Assembly: GCA_029239875.1 (NCBI GenBank)
Contig: JARBUD010000010.1
Span: 50,130-114,129, forward strand
Length of the DNA: 64,000 bases
Direction of reading: 5' to 3'
DNA from: Xanthobacteraceae bacterium
GTDB lineage: Bacteria > Pseudomonadota > Alphaproteobacteria > Rhizobiales > Xanthobacteraceae
The position numbers and the translations under genes were made by a program. The stretch's first letter is position 1, and the number at the start of each line of letters is the position of its first letter. The notes under the pieces are model-generated. The model was given only the letters and a program-made list of their open reading frames with translations. It did no database searches and was not told the origin of the DNA. Below, piece after piece: positions 35,476-44,189 of this stretch.

Positions 35476-36356
35476 GCGCGCCTCCGGAACAGGCCGAGCA
35501 GCGGCAACGCCGCCAGCCCGGCGACGAGCGGCCCGAGGTCACGGAACTCCAGCGCGGCCAGCGCCGGGTCCCGCTCCAGCCCGCCGCCACGCGCGAGACG
35601 GCGCAGCACCGGCTCCGGCGAGCGGGCCGGCGCCGCGACGGCTCCCAGCGCCTCCAGCGCCGCGCCATCGCTCGCCCCGCCCGTGGTTCCTTCGAGGGTC
35701 AGGATGGAAAGCCGGAGGCCGTCGCCGGCGAGCCGTCCGGCCTCCACTTGCGTCGCATCGTCGATGCCACCGCCATCGGAGATCAGCACGAGATCGGCGT
35801 CGCGGCTTGCGCCGAGCATCTGCCGCGCCAGCGCCAGGGCCGCCGCCGGACAGCTGCCGCCGCCCGGCATGATGTCGGGCGCGAGCACCGCGATCTGGCT
35901 TTCCAGCGTCGCCGGATCGGCGGTGGGGGCAGCGACGTCATAGGCCTCGCCGGAATAGAGGACGAGGCCGACCGGCCGACCGTTGGCCGCGGCCAGAATG
36001 GCAGCGGCGGCCGCCTGCGCGTCGGCCAGGGCCGGGCTCTCGGCGACGGAAGGCGACATGTCGATGGCGATCAGGATCGCGCCGCTCCCGGCCAGCAGCG
36101 GAGCGTCCGCGCGCCGGACGGCCGGCCCGCAGAGGCCGAGACCGATCAGCGCCGCGGCGGCGAGCGCCGCATAGCGCTGCGGGCCGGCGGCGCCGCGCAG
36201 ATGGCCGAGCGCCCGCATCGCCGCCAGCATGGCCGGAGGCATCACCCGCTCCCAGCCGCCGGCCGCCGGGCCACGCCGCCATTGCCACAGCGCCAGAGCC
36301 GCGAGAAGCGGCAGGGCGGCAAGCCACCCAGGGCGCAGCAGGACGAGATCGCTCAT
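35472..36356 (-). CDS. BatB/MxaL-like von Willebrand factor A membrane protein
   Basis: 294 residues: N-terminal TM (WLAALPLLAALALWQW), a second TM near 55-72, a VWA domain with MIDAS ILIAIDMSPSVAESPALADA (DxSxS), LVLYSGEAYDVAAPTADPAT and DLVLISDGGGIDDATQ, then a C-terminal TM (LVAGLAALPLLGLF). ATG 36356 (MSDLVLLRPGW) fits the family. It overlaps both neighbours by 4 nt. Confidence 0.88.
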   Translation of the reverse strand: MSDLVLLRPGWLAALPLLAALALWQWRRGPAAGGWERVMPPAMLAAMRALGHLRGAAGPQRYAALAAAALIGLGLCGPAVRRADAPLLAGSGAILIAIDMSPSVAESPALADAQAAAAAILAAANGRPVGLVLYSGEAYDVAAPTADPATLESQIAVLAPDIMPGGGSCPAAALALARQMLGASRDADLVLISDGGGIDDATQVEAGRLAGDGLRLSILTLEGTTGGASDGAALEALGAVAAPARSPEPVLRRLARGGGLERDPALAALEFRDLGPLVAGLAALPLLGLFRRRA

Positions 36357-37294
36357 CCCCGCCTCCGCGCGGCGAGCAGCAGGGTGAGCGCCATGGCCGC
36401 GCCGCCCGGCCACATCCAGAGCGGCTGCCAGTACTGCAGCGGCGGGCGCTTCATGGGATTAGGTTCGAGCTGGTCGAGGCTGGCGGCCATCGCCTCCAGA
36501 TCCTCCAGGCTGCGGACGCGGAAGCTGGTGCCGCCGCCCGCCTCCGCCATGGCGTGCAGCGCCGCCGCATCCACCGCGTCGCGCGACTCCGGCTGGTTCT
36601 CCAGATCCTCCGGGCCGAGCGCGATGGTGTGGACCCTTATGCCGTGGCTGGCGGCGAGCCGGGCGGCATCGCCCGCCTGCACCTTGCCCGACGTGTCGAC
36701 GCCGTCGGAGAGCAGCACGACGACCTTGCTCGTCGCCTCGCTCTGCAGCAGCCGCCGGGTGGCGAGGCCGAGCCCGTCGGAGATCGCGGTCGAGCGGCCG
36801 GAAATGCCGATCTGCGCCGCCTCGATGGCGTGGGCGACGGAGCCGACGTCGAAGGTGGGCGGCTGCGCCACATAGGCGCGATCGCCGAAGATGACGAGGC
36901 CGATCCGGTCGCCCCGTCGCGCCGCCACGAAGCGGGAAGCGACGCGCTTGACCGCATCGAGCCGCGACAGCGGCTTGCCATCCAGGACGAAGTCCTCCTT
37001 GACCATGCTGCCGGAAAGATCGAGCGCCAGCACGATCTCGCGGCCGGAGGCGGTGACGACATCCTTCGTCGCCGGCAGCTGCGGGCCGGCCAGCGCCAGC
37101 ACCAGCGCCGCCCAGGCCGCGATCATCAGGGCCATGCCCAGCCGGTCGTCCCGTCCGCCGGCCGACAGCGCGGCTGAGAAGGCTTTGGGGCCGACGCGCA
37201 GCGACGCGGCCACGGGGGCGCGAGCGGCGAGAAGGCGCCGGATCAGCCAGGGCAGCGGCAGCAGGAGAAACGCGAGCGGGAAGGCGAAGCTCAT
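36353..37294 (-). CDS. BatA/MxaC-like von Willebrand factor A membrane protein
   Basis: 313 residues: N-terminal TM pair, then VWA domain with MIDAS EIVLALDLSGSMVKEDFV, RGDRIGLVIFGDRAYVAQPP, and KVVVLLSDGVDTSGKVQAGD, and a C-terminal TM (PGGAAMALTLLLAA). Membrane-bound metal-ion-dependent adhesion-type domains like this work with MoxR AAA+ ATPases in metalloprotein maturation (MxaC for methanol dehydrogenase) or envelope stress tolerance (BatA). Confidence 0.9.
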   Translation of the reverse strand: MSFAFPLAFLLLPLPWLIRRLLAARAPVAASLRVGPKAFSAALSAGGRDDRLGMALMIAAWAALVLALAGPQLPATKDVVTASGREIVLALDLSGSMVKEDFVLDGKPLSRLDAVKRVASRFVAARRGDRIGLVIFGDRAYVAQPPTFDVGSVAHAIEAAQIGISGRSTAISDGLGLATRRLLQSEATSKVVVLLSDGVDTSGKVQAGDAARLAASHGIRVHTIALGPEDLENQPESRDAVDAAALHAMAEAGGGTSFRVRSLEDLEAMAASLDQLEPNPMKRPPLQYWQPLWMWPGGAAMALTLLLAARRRG

Positions 37295-37632
37295 CGGCGC
37301 ACGCGCCTTGCCTTCAGCGCGATCCGCTCCATCGCGTCGGAATCGAGCGGCGGCGAAGCGCCATAGGCGGTGGCGCGCAGGCCATTCGGCAGGTGGCCGA
37401 GGATGCGGGCGATGGCGAGGGACCGCTCCTGCGGCGGCAGGGCACGGGTAGCGCGGATCAGCCTGCGGCGGGACGGGCGGCGTTCCAGCAGCGGCACTGC
37501 CAGCAGGGAGAGCAGCACGGCCAGCAGCAGGCCGGCGCCGAACAGCAGCGCGTAGTCCGCGGCGTGGAGCTGCATCAGCTCGGGCGGCAGACGCCCCGGC
37601 GGAAGGGCGGCGATCAGCTCAGCCTGCGTCAT
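37291..37632 (-). CDS. DUF4381-like one-helix membrane protein
   Basis: 113 residues: PPGRLPPELMQLHAADYALL leader, one TM (about 30-50, FGAGLLLAVLLSLLAVPLLE), and a basic cytoplasmic tail. Length and position between DUF58 and VWA genes match DUF4381. It overlaps the DUF58 gene by 14 nt and the VWA gene by 4 nt. Confidence 0.75.
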   Translation of the reverse strand: MTQAELIAALPPGRLPPELMQLHAADYALLFGAGLLLAVLLSLLAVPLLERRPSRRRLIRATRALPPQERSLAIARILGHLPNGLRATAYGASPPLDSDAMERIALKARRVRR

Positions 37633-38458
37633 CGGCCACCGTCTCCAGGCTCACATTCAGCGCCCGCAGGCGCTGCGCCAGCGCGGCGTGGTCGAACGGG
37701 CGCAGCCGGGCCAGCCGGCTGAGCGGGCCGGCATGGACGGGCAGCGCCGGCATGGGCGGCGCAGCATCCAGCGGATCCAGCGGCAGGACGAGCCGCACCC
37801 GCCGGCGCCGCGCGAGCCGTGCCAGCGCCGGCTCGTCGTCGGGCGCCACGCCCTCGGCATCGGTGGCGATGAGCACATCGGCGCCCGGCGGGGCGAGGCG
37901 CACGGCACGGGTGAGCGCCTCGGTGAGGGAGGGAGCCTCGCCGCGGGCGTCGAGGGCCTGGTCGTGGCGGCCGGCCAGCATGTGGCTGATCCGGCTCATC
38001 TGCGGCACCCCGCCGCCGAGCGGGATGACCGCGACACCCGCCGCATCGACGCTGATCGCCGCAAGCGAGGCGCCGTGCGCCACCGCCTGCCACCCCCGCC
38101 GCACCAGCGCCCGCGCCGCCCGCACCGAGCGCAGCGTCTCGCCCGTGCCCCAGAGCATGGAGGGGCGGAAATCGGCGATGAGCAGCAGCGTGTCGTCGCG
38201 ATCCTCATGGAAGCTGCGTATGTGCGGCAGGCCGGTGCGGGCGGTGGCGGCAGGATCGATCCGGCGCGCGTCATCGCCCTCGGCGAAGGCGCGGATCTCC
38301 CGCAGGTCCATGCCCGCGCCCGCCGCCTTGGCGGGAAGCGCGCCGGGCCGGCGCGAAGCGGGACGATGCCGGCCGATCCTCGGCACCCCCTCGCGCAGCG
38401 CCAGCAGCTCCGCCGCGGTGAGGCGTATGCCCGGCGCCTGCAGCGCCGCACTCACCAT
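37619..38458 (-). CDS. DUF58 protein (MxaS-like)
   Basis: 279 residues. DUF58 signature GAGMDLREIRAFAEGDDARR, IDPAATARTGLPHIRSFHED, with a VWA-like fold (DDTLLLIADFRPSMLWGTGE). Unlike many DUF58 proteins it has no N-terminal TM pair, so it is likely cytosolic, as in MxaS. ATG 38458 (MVSAALQAPG) overlaps the moxR stop; a GTG three bases later is an alternative. Confidence 0.88.
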   Translation of the reverse strand: MVSAALQAPGIRLTAAELLALREGVPRIGRHRPASRRPGALPAKAAGAGMDLREIRAFAEGDDARRIDPAATARTGLPHIRSFHEDRDDTLLLIADFRPSMLWGTGETLRSVRAARALVRRGWQAVAHGASLAAISVDAAGVAVIPLGGGVPQMSRISHMLAGRHDQALDARGEAPSLTEALTRAVRLAPPGADVLIATDAEGVAPDDEPALARLARRRRVRLVLPLDPLDAAPPMPALPVHAGPLSRLARLRPFDHAALAQRLRALNVSLETVADDAG

Positions 38459-39402
38459 GGCTCGACCGCGCGCAGGATGTCGGCGACCAGACTGCGGCCG
38501 GTGCGTCCTTCCCCGAGCGCCGTCCAGCTCGGGATCAGCCGGTGGGCGAGCGCGTCCGGGGCGAGCGCGGTCACGTCCTCGGGCAGCACATAGTCGCGGC
38601 TGTGCAGCCAGGCCCGCGCCTGCGCAGCGGCCGCCAGCGCCAGCGTGCCGCGCGGCGAGATCGGATGCTCGACCCATTCGGCGACCACGCCACCGGGCCG
38701 CGACGCCATCACCAGGCGGACGATGTAGTCCTTCAGCGCCGGCGCCAGATGCACCCGCGCAGCCTCGGCCTTGGCCTGGTGCAGCGTGTCGGCCGACAGC
38801 GGGATGGCGGCGAGTGCCGGCAGCGCGATCCGCTCGGCCGCCACGAGGTCGAGGATGGCGCGCTCCTGCTCCGCCGGGGGCAGGCCGAGCGAGAGATGCA
38901 GCAGGAAGCGGTCCATCTGCGCCTCGGGCAGCGGAAAGGTGCCCTCGTGCTCGATCGGGTTCTGGGTGGCGACCACCATGAAGGGATCGGGCAGCGGGCG
39001 GCTGACGCCCGCGGTCGTCACCTGTCCCTCGGCCATCGCCTCAAGCAGGGCCGACTGCACCTTGGGCGGGGCGCGGTTGATCTCGTCCACCAGCACCAGC
39101 GCGTGGAACAGCGGGCCGGGCACGAAGTCGAAGCCGCCGGTCTCGGGGCGGAACACCTGCATGCCGGTGACATCGGAGGGCAGCAGGTCCGGCGTGCACT
39201 GGATGCGCGCATGGCTTCCCGGCAGATAGGCGGCGAGCCGCTTGACGGCGCGGGTCTTGGCGATGCCCGGCGGGCCCTCGATCAGCACATGACCGCCGAC
39301 GAGGAGGGCGATCAGCAGCCGCTCCACCATCTCTTCATGGCCGATCAGCCCGGCCGCGACCTCGGCGCCGAGCCGCGTTATCGGATGGCTCATGTCGTTC
39401 AT
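38452..39402 (-). CDS. moxR: MoxR-family AAA+ ATPase
   Basis: 316 residues. Walker A GPPGIAKTRAVKRLA, MoxR-specific IQCTPDLLPSDVTGMQVFRP, Walker B LVLVDEINRAPPKVQSALLE, sensor 1 VVATQNPIEHEGTFPLPEAQ, arginine finger MDRFLL and C-terminal lid domain. Acts as chaperone-like ATPase with the VWA proteins encoded next. Start at 39402 (MNDMSHPITRL). The upstream two-component genes, 93 nt away, may drive or share its promoter. Confidence 0.93.
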   Translation of the reverse strand: MNDMSHPITRLGAEVAAGLIGHEEMVERLLIALLVGGHVLIEGPPGIAKTRAVKRLAAYLPGSHARIQCTPDLLPSDVTGMQVFRPETGGFDFVPGPLFHALVLVDEINRAPPKVQSALLEAMAEGQVTTAGVSRPLPDPFMVVATQNPIEHEGTFPLPEAQMDRFLLHLSLGLPPAEQERAILDLVAAERIALPALAAIPLSADTLHQAKAEAARVHLAPALKDYIVRLVMASRPGGVVAEWVEHPISPRGTLALAAAAQARAWLHSRDYVLPEDVTALAPDALAHRLIPSWTALGEGRTGRSLVADILRAVEPW

Positions 39403-39495
39403 GCGGCAAGCCTTTCTCTGTTGGGAGAGCATGCGTCCGGCAGGAGGAATGCCGCCAGAGAGGCCTTCCCGGCCGACCCGGGAAGATCGCCCGGG

Positions 39496-40869
39496 TCAGC
39501 GCGGCAGCCGTGCGATGGCGCGCATGCCGTCCTCGACCGGGGCCAGCGCGAAGCTGCCGCCGAGCGCATCCACCCGCTCGCGAATGCCGAGCAGGCCATA
39601 GCCGTCGCCGATCGCGCCGTCATGGCGCGGCGAGCCGTCGTCGGTGACGATCAGGGTGATTCCGCTGGTGGCAGAATCGGTGACATTTTCGCCGCCACCG
39701 GTGGCATCGGCGTCACCGGTGACATCGATCCGCAAGGTGACATTCTTCGGCGCGCCGTGGCGGATGGCATTGGTCACGCATTCCTGGGCGATGCGGTAGA
39801 GGCTGAGCGCCAACTCGTCCGGCACCGCGTCGAGGTCGCCGACGAGTTCCAGAGCGAAGCGCACCGACGGCACGCGCGTACGCCAGTCGGCGACCAGCCG
39901 CTCCAGCGCGGGGCGCAGCCCGAGATCGTCGAGGTCGGGCGGGCGCAGCCGGGAGAGCTCGGCGCGCAGGCTGTCCATCATCTGGCCGGAGATCTCGCCG
40001 ATGCGCACCCCCTCCTGCGCGGTCGACTCGCCCGACTGCGCGACCGCGGCGGCGAGCGCGCGGGTCGCGGTCAGGCACTGGCCGAACTCGTCGTGCAGTT
40101 CGCGCGCCAGCGCCCGGCGCTCGCTCTCCTGCACGGTGAACAGGCGGCGCGTCAGCTCCGTCCGGGTGGCCTGCGCCTCCTGCAGCGTGGCCGCGGTGTC
40201 GTTCAGCGCCGAACTCAGCCGGTCGAACTCGGCGACGTGCAGGCGCGGCAGGCGCGTGGCGAAGTCGCCGCGCTGCAACCGCTCGATGCCGCGCAATATG
40301 ATGCGGAACGGCGCCAGCAGGCGCATCACCATGAGGCCGGTGAGGAACGCGCCGCCGATCGCCATGCCCACCGCGACGCGCATGAGGTCGCCGGTGCGGG
40401 CCCAGGCGCGGGTGATGATGACGCCGGGATCGGCGATGGCGGTAACGTAGGCGTCGGAGATGTAGCGTGTCCTCACCGGCACGGCGACCGGCTCGGGCAC
40501 GAGCCCGAGATGCCGGGCCAGCCACGCGAACCATGGCGGGGGCGCGTCGGCCGCCAGATAGGGCCCGCAGCGCCTCTGCACCGGCTGGTCCCGAGGCCCC
40601 AGCTCGACGCAGATCCCCGGCGCGATCAGGCTCCAGGCGGGAAATTCCTGCCAGTCGCGGAACACCGGCGTCGGCGCCACGCCGCCGAAGGCGAGGCCCT
40701 CGAAGCTGGGCCGGGCGGCGACGGCGTCGGAGACGAGCGTGGCGGTGGTCTGCGCATCCTGGCGGGCGGCGCTGGCCGTGTCCCACAGCACCCAGCCGGC
40801 GGCGGCGACGACGGTGAGGAGCCCGGCCGCCAGCACGCGCAGGACCAGTTGGGGCAGCAGCCCGCGCAT
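39496..40869 (-). CDS. NarX/DegS-type (HisKA_3) sensor histidine kinase
   Basis: 457 residues. TM1 (about 10-28), a periplasmic sensor of ~120 residues with two Cys (GICVELGPRD, VQRRCGPYLA), TM2 near 165-185, a HAMP (PFRIILRGIERLQRGDFATR), HisKA_3 H-box ERRALARELHDEFGQCLTAT, and HATPase with N-box YRIAQECVTNAIRHGAP and G-box GDGYGLLGIRERVDALGG. About residues 381-401, between HATPase strands, are an extra in-frame segment (TGDADATGGGENVTDSATSG) encoded by the dispersed repeat. ATG 40869 overlaps the response-regulator stop. Confidence 0.9.
   Translation of the reverse strand: MRGLLPQLVLRVLAAGLLTVVAAAGWVLWDTASAARQDAQTTATLVSDAVAARPSFEGLAFGGVAPTPVFRDWQEFPAWSLIAPGICVELGPRDQPVQRRCGPYLAADAPPPWFAWLARHLGLVPEPVAVPVRTRYISDAYVTAIADPGVIITRAWARTGDLMRVAVGMAIGGAFLTGLMVMRLLAPFRIILRGIERLQRGDFATRLPRLHVAEFDRLSSALNDTAATLQEAQATRTELTRRLFTVQESERRALARELHDEFGQCLTATRALAAAVAQSGESTAQEGVRIGEISGQMMDSLRAELSRLRPPDLDDLGLRPALERLVADWRTRVPSVRFALELVGDLDAVPDELALSLYRIAQECVTNAIRHGAPKNVTLRIDVTGDADATGGGENVTDSATSGITLIVTDDGSPRHDGAIGDGYGLLGIRERVDALGGSFALAPVEDGMRAIARLPR
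39667..39727 (+). repeat. ~60-bp palindrome-containing dispersed repeat, copy 2 (inside kinase gene)
   Basis: Aligns with the minus strand of 34441-34503, sharing GGTGGCA, TCGGTGACATTT, GCCACCGGTGGCATC and GGTGACA in order. It encodes, antisense, an insertion of about 20 residues in the HATPase domain of the kinase. The two copies are 5.2 kb apart and in inverted orientation, and their translated strands differ, so protein homology cannot explain the similarity. Confidence 0.65.
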
Positions 40870-41501
40870 CACAGGGCCGGAACGAGGCCGGCGCGCTGCG
40901 CCTTGAGCACGAGGTCGGCGTCGCCGGAGGCGCCGAGCTTGGCGCGGATCTGCGACAGGTTGTTCTGCACGGTCTTCGACGACAGGCCCAAATCCTGCGC
41001 GATGGCGCGCCCGTTCATGCCGCGCACCAGCAGCAGCAGGATGTCGCGCTCGCGCGGCGTCAGGCCGGCGACGTCGTCACCGAGCGAGGTGCGGGCGAAT
41101 TCCTGCGCCATGTCGTCCGAGAGCACGCGCCGCCCCGACATCACGGTCTTGATGGCGCGGATGAGCTCCTCCGGCGAACTGCTCTTGGAGACGAAGCCGC
41201 GCGCGCCGGCGGCCATCGCCTTCTGCGCGAAGATCGCGCCCTGATGCATCGACACGACGATGATCCGGGCATGGGGATCGCCGGCGAGGATGGCCTCGGC
41301 CGCGGTGAAGCCGCCGCCGCCCGGCATGGAAAGGTCCATCAGCACGATGTCCGGCCGATGCTCGGCGAAGGCCGCCCGTGCCGCCTCGCCATCGCCCGCC
41401 TCGGCGACGACGGAGAAGCCGGGCTGGCGGCCGAGCAGCCGGCGATAGCCTTCGCGCACGACCGGATGATCGTCGACCAGGAGGATGCGGATCAGATCCA
41501 T
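40869..41501 (-). CDS. NarL/LuxR-type response regulator
   Basis: 210 residues: receiver with acidic VDDH, phospho-Asp in DIVLMDLSMPGGGGFTAAEA, Lys in GARGFVSKSSSPEELI; C-terminal LuxR HTH LTPRERDILLLLVRGMNGRA, IAQDLGLSSKTVQNNLSQIR. Partner of the kinase coupled downstream by TGATG. As the pair precedes the MoxR/Bat operon on the same strand, it likely controls it. Confidence 0.93.
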   Translation of the reverse strand: MDLIRILLVDDHPVVREGYRRLLGRQPGFSVVAEAGDGEAARAAFAEHRPDIVLMDLSMPGGGGFTAAEAILAGDPHARIIVVSMHQGAIFAQKAMAAGARGFVSKSSSPEELIRAIKTVMSGRRVLSDDMAQEFARTSLGDDVAGLTPRERDILLLLVRGMNGRAIAQDLGLSSKTVQNNLSQIRAKLGASGDADLVLKAQRAGLVPAL

Positions 41502-41603
41502 GGCCCTAGGATATCCCGCGCCGGCCCCGACACAATGTGCCGGCGCCGGCGCGCGGAAACCCTATGGACAGCCGAGCCGGATGTGGCCGGCGGTTGCGCC
41601 GCG

Positions 41604-42365
41604 TCAGCGGAACTTCCGTGCCAAGGCTTCCGAGCCGCGCGCCAGCAGCCCGGCGTCCGACCCCACCGCCGTGAAGATGTTGCCGGCGGCGATGTAGCGG
41701 CGCGCGAGCCCTTCGTCGCCGGTGAGGATGCCGGAGCGGTTGCCCGCCTTCACGATGCGCCCGACCAGCCCTTCGATCAGCGTGACCACGGCTTCGTTGC
41801 CCTGGTCGCCGAGATAGCCGATGTCGGCGGAGAGGTCGCCCGGCCCGATGAAGACGCCGTCGATCCCCGGCACCGCGCAGATCGCCTCCAGATTGTCCAT
41901 GCCGAGCCTGGATTCGATCTGCACGAGGACGCAGATCTCCTCATGGGCGCGGCTGTAATAGTCCTTCACGCGGCCGAAGCGGGAGGCGCGCGAGGCCGAC
42001 GCGAAGCCGCGGACGCCCTCGGGCGGATAGCGGGTGTAGGAGACCGCGGCCGCCGCCTGCTCGGCCGTCTCGACCATCGGGAAGAGGAAGCTCTGCACGC
42101 CGGCATCGAGATAGCGCTTCGCCCAGATGGCGTCCGTGACCGGCGGGCGGACGATCGGCTGCACCTTGTTCTCCATGCAGGCCTGCAGCTGCGAGAACAC
42201 CATGTTCAGCTCGTTCGGCGAGTGCTCGGTGTCGATCAGCAGCCAGTCATAGCCGGAGCCGGCGAGGATCTCGACGGTGAGGTTGCTGGCGAGGCTGCAC
42301 CAGAGGCCGAGCTGCTGTTCCCCGGCATAGATGCCGCGCTTGAAGTGATTGGCAGGCAGTTCCAC
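41604..42365 (-). CDS. HpcH/HpaI-family class II aldolase (2-keto-3-deoxy sugar acid type)
   Basis: 253 residues, TIM-barrel aldolase that cleaves 2-keto-3-deoxy sugar acids to pyruvate and an aldehyde. Family motifs: GLWCSLASNLTVEILAGSGY, DWLLIDTEHSPNELNMV, PIVRPPVTDAIWAKRYLDAG, QSFLFPMVETAEQAAAAV, YPPEGVRGFA and metal-binding IESRLGMDNLEAICAVPGID, VFIGPGDLSADIGY. Close to RhmA/GarL type. It lies 17 nt after the dehydratase gene, giving a dehydratase-aldolase pathway. Confidence 0.9.
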   Translation of the reverse strand: MELPANHFKRGIYAGEQQLGLWCSLASNLTVEILAGSGYDWLLIDTEHSPNELNMVFSQLQACMENKVQPIVRPPVTDAIWAKRYLDAGVQSFLFPMVETAEQAAAAVSYTRYPPEGVRGFASASRASRFGRVKDYYSRAHEEICVLVQIESRLGMDNLEAICAVPGIDGVFIGPGDLSADIGYLGDQGNEAVVTLIEGLVGRIVKAGNRSGILTGDEGLARRYIAAGNIFTAVGSDAGLLARGSEALARKFR

Positions 42366-42382
42366 GAAGCGATCCCCTTGCG

Positions 42383-44137
42383 TCAGTAGATGGACGGCTC
42401 GCCCACGGGGGCGCCGAACGAGGTTTCCAGGAAGTCGAAGTCGCAGCCCTCATGTGCCTGCCGGATGTGGCGCGAGAACATCCAGCCATAGCCGCGCTCG
42501 TAATGCGGCGGCGGCGGGACCAGCGCGGCGCGGCGGCTCTCCAGCTCGTCCTCGGCGACCAGCATGTCGATGCTGCGGGCGGGCACGTCCACCCGGACCA
42601 GGTCGCCGGTCCGCAGCAGCGCCAGCGGGCCGCCGACATAGCTCTCCGGCGAAACGTGGAGGATGCAGGCGCCATAGCTGGTGCCGCTCATGCGCGAGTC
42701 GGAAATGCGCAGCATGTCGCGCACGCCCTGCTTCACCAGCTTCTTCGGGATGGGCAGCATGCCCCATTCCGGCATGCCCGGCCCGCCGAGCGGGCCGGCA
42801 TTGCGCAGCACCAGCACATGGTCGGGCGTGACGTCGAGGCTCTCGTCGTCGATCGCCGTCTTCAGGCTGGGATAGTCGTCGAACACCAGCGCCGGGCCGG
42901 TGTGCACCCGTAGATGCGGGGCGCAGGCGCTCGGCTTGATGACGCAGCCCTCGGGAGCGAGATTGCCGCGCAGCACGGCGAGCGCGCCCTCGGCATAGAT
43001 CGGGTTGTCGACGGTGCGGATGACGTCGTCGTCCTGCACCTGCGCCCCGGCGATGTTCTCGCCGAGCGTGCGGCCGGTGACGGTGAGCGCGTCGAGATGA
43101 AGATGGTCGGTCAGCCGGCTCATCAGCGCCGGCAGCCCGCCGGCGAAGAAGAAGTCCTCCATCAGGTAGGCGTCGCCCGAGGGGCGGACATTGGCGATGA
43201 CCGGGACGATCCGGCTCGCCCGGTCGAAATCGTCCAGCCCGATGTCGACCCCGGCGCGGCGCGCCTGCGCGATCAGGTGGATGATGGCGTTGGTCGAGCA
43301 GCCCATCGCCATGGCGACGGTGATCGCGTTCTCGAAGGCGGGGCGGGTGAGGATGCGCGCGGGGGCGAGGTCCTCCCACACCATCTCCACGATGCGCCGC
43401 CCGCAGGCGGCGGCCATGCGGTTGTGGCCGGCATCGGCGGCGGGAATGGAGGAGGCGCCGGGCAGCGTCATGCCGAGAGCGTCGGCGATGGCGGTCATGG
43501 TCGAGGCGGTGCCCATGGTCATGCAGTGACCGAAGGAGCGGGCGATGCCGCCCTCGATCTCGTTCCAGGCCTTCTCGTCGATCGCGCCGGCGCGCCGCTC
43601 GTCCCAGTACTTCCAGGCATCGGAGCCCGACCCCAGGGTCCGGCCCTTCCAGTTGCCGCGCAGCATGGGGCCGGCCGGCAGGTAGATGGCGGGAACGCCG
43701 GCGCTGGTCGCGCCCATGAGCAGCGCCGGCGTGCTCTTGTCGCAGCCGCCCATCAGCACCGCGCCGTCGATCGGATGGGCGCGGATGCCCTCCTCCACCT
43801 CCATCGCCGCCATGTTGCGGTAGAGCATCGAGGTCGGCTTCAGGAAGGTCTCCGAGGCCGAATGCACCGGCAGCTCCAGCGGGAAGCCGCCGGCCTGCAG
43901 CACGCCGCGCTTGACGTCCTCCACCCGCGACTTGAAGTGCCCGTGGCAGGGGTTGAAGTCCGACCAGGTGTTGAGGATGCCGATGACGGGCTTGCCCACC
44001 CAGTCCTCCGGCGCGTAGCCCATCTGCCGCAGGCGCGAGCGATGGCCGAAGCTGCGCAGGTCGTCATGGGCGAAATAGCGCGCGCTGCGCAGCGTCTCCG
44101 GCGTCTTGCGGGTCTCGATCTTGGCGTAAGCGTTCAT
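42383..44137 (-). CDS. IlvD/Edd-family sugar-acid dehydratase
   Basis: 584-residue Fe-S dehydratase. Cluster-binding Cys in NTWSDFNPCHGHFKSR, MGGCDKSTPALLMGATSAGV and GHCMTMGTASTMTAIADALG; C-terminal LRNAGPLGGPGMPEWGMLPI and DSRMSGTSYGACILHVSPES. The N-terminal ARYFAHDDLRSFGHRSRLRQ is typical of aldonate dehydratases (L-arabinonate, D-xylonate, L-fuconate group) rather than of IlvD proper. Produces a 2-keto-3-deoxy acid that the downstream aldolase could split. Exact sugar unknown. Confidence 0.9.
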   Translation of the reverse strand: MNAYAKIETRKTPETLRSARYFAHDDLRSFGHRSRLRQMGYAPEDWVGKPVIGILNTWSDFNPCHGHFKSRVEDVKRGVLQAGGFPLELPVHSASETFLKPTSMLYRNMAAMEVEEGIRAHPIDGAVLMGGCDKSTPALLMGATSAGVPAIYLPAGPMLRGNWKGRTLGSGSDAWKYWDERRAGAIDEKAWNEIEGGIARSFGHCMTMGTASTMTAIADALGMTLPGASSIPAADAGHNRMAAACGRRIVEMVWEDLAPARILTRPAFENAITVAMAMGCSTNAIIHLIAQARRAGVDIGLDDFDRASRIVPVIANVRPSGDAYLMEDFFFAGGLPALMSRLTDHLHLDALTVTGRTLGENIAGAQVQDDDVIRTVDNPIYAEGALAVLRGNLAPEGCVIKPSACAPHLRVHTGPALVFDDYPSLKTAIDDESLDVTPDHVLVLRNAGPLGGPGMPEWGMLPIPKKLVKQGVRDMLRISDSRMSGTSYGACILHVSPESYVGGPLALLRTGDLVRVDVPARSIDMLVAEDELESRRAALVPPPPHYERGYGWMFSRHIRQAHEGCDFDFLETSFGAPVGEPSIY

Positions 44138-44189
44138 GCAGGCACCCGTACGAAGCCGGGCCTCGGTGCCGAGGCCCGGCGGAACTCCA

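Noticed and set aside
38542..41244. 900-codon plus-strand open frame over the moxR, kinase and response-regulator genes
   Set aside because: All three minus-strand genes have complete motifs; the plus frame is His/Arg/Gln-rich noise.
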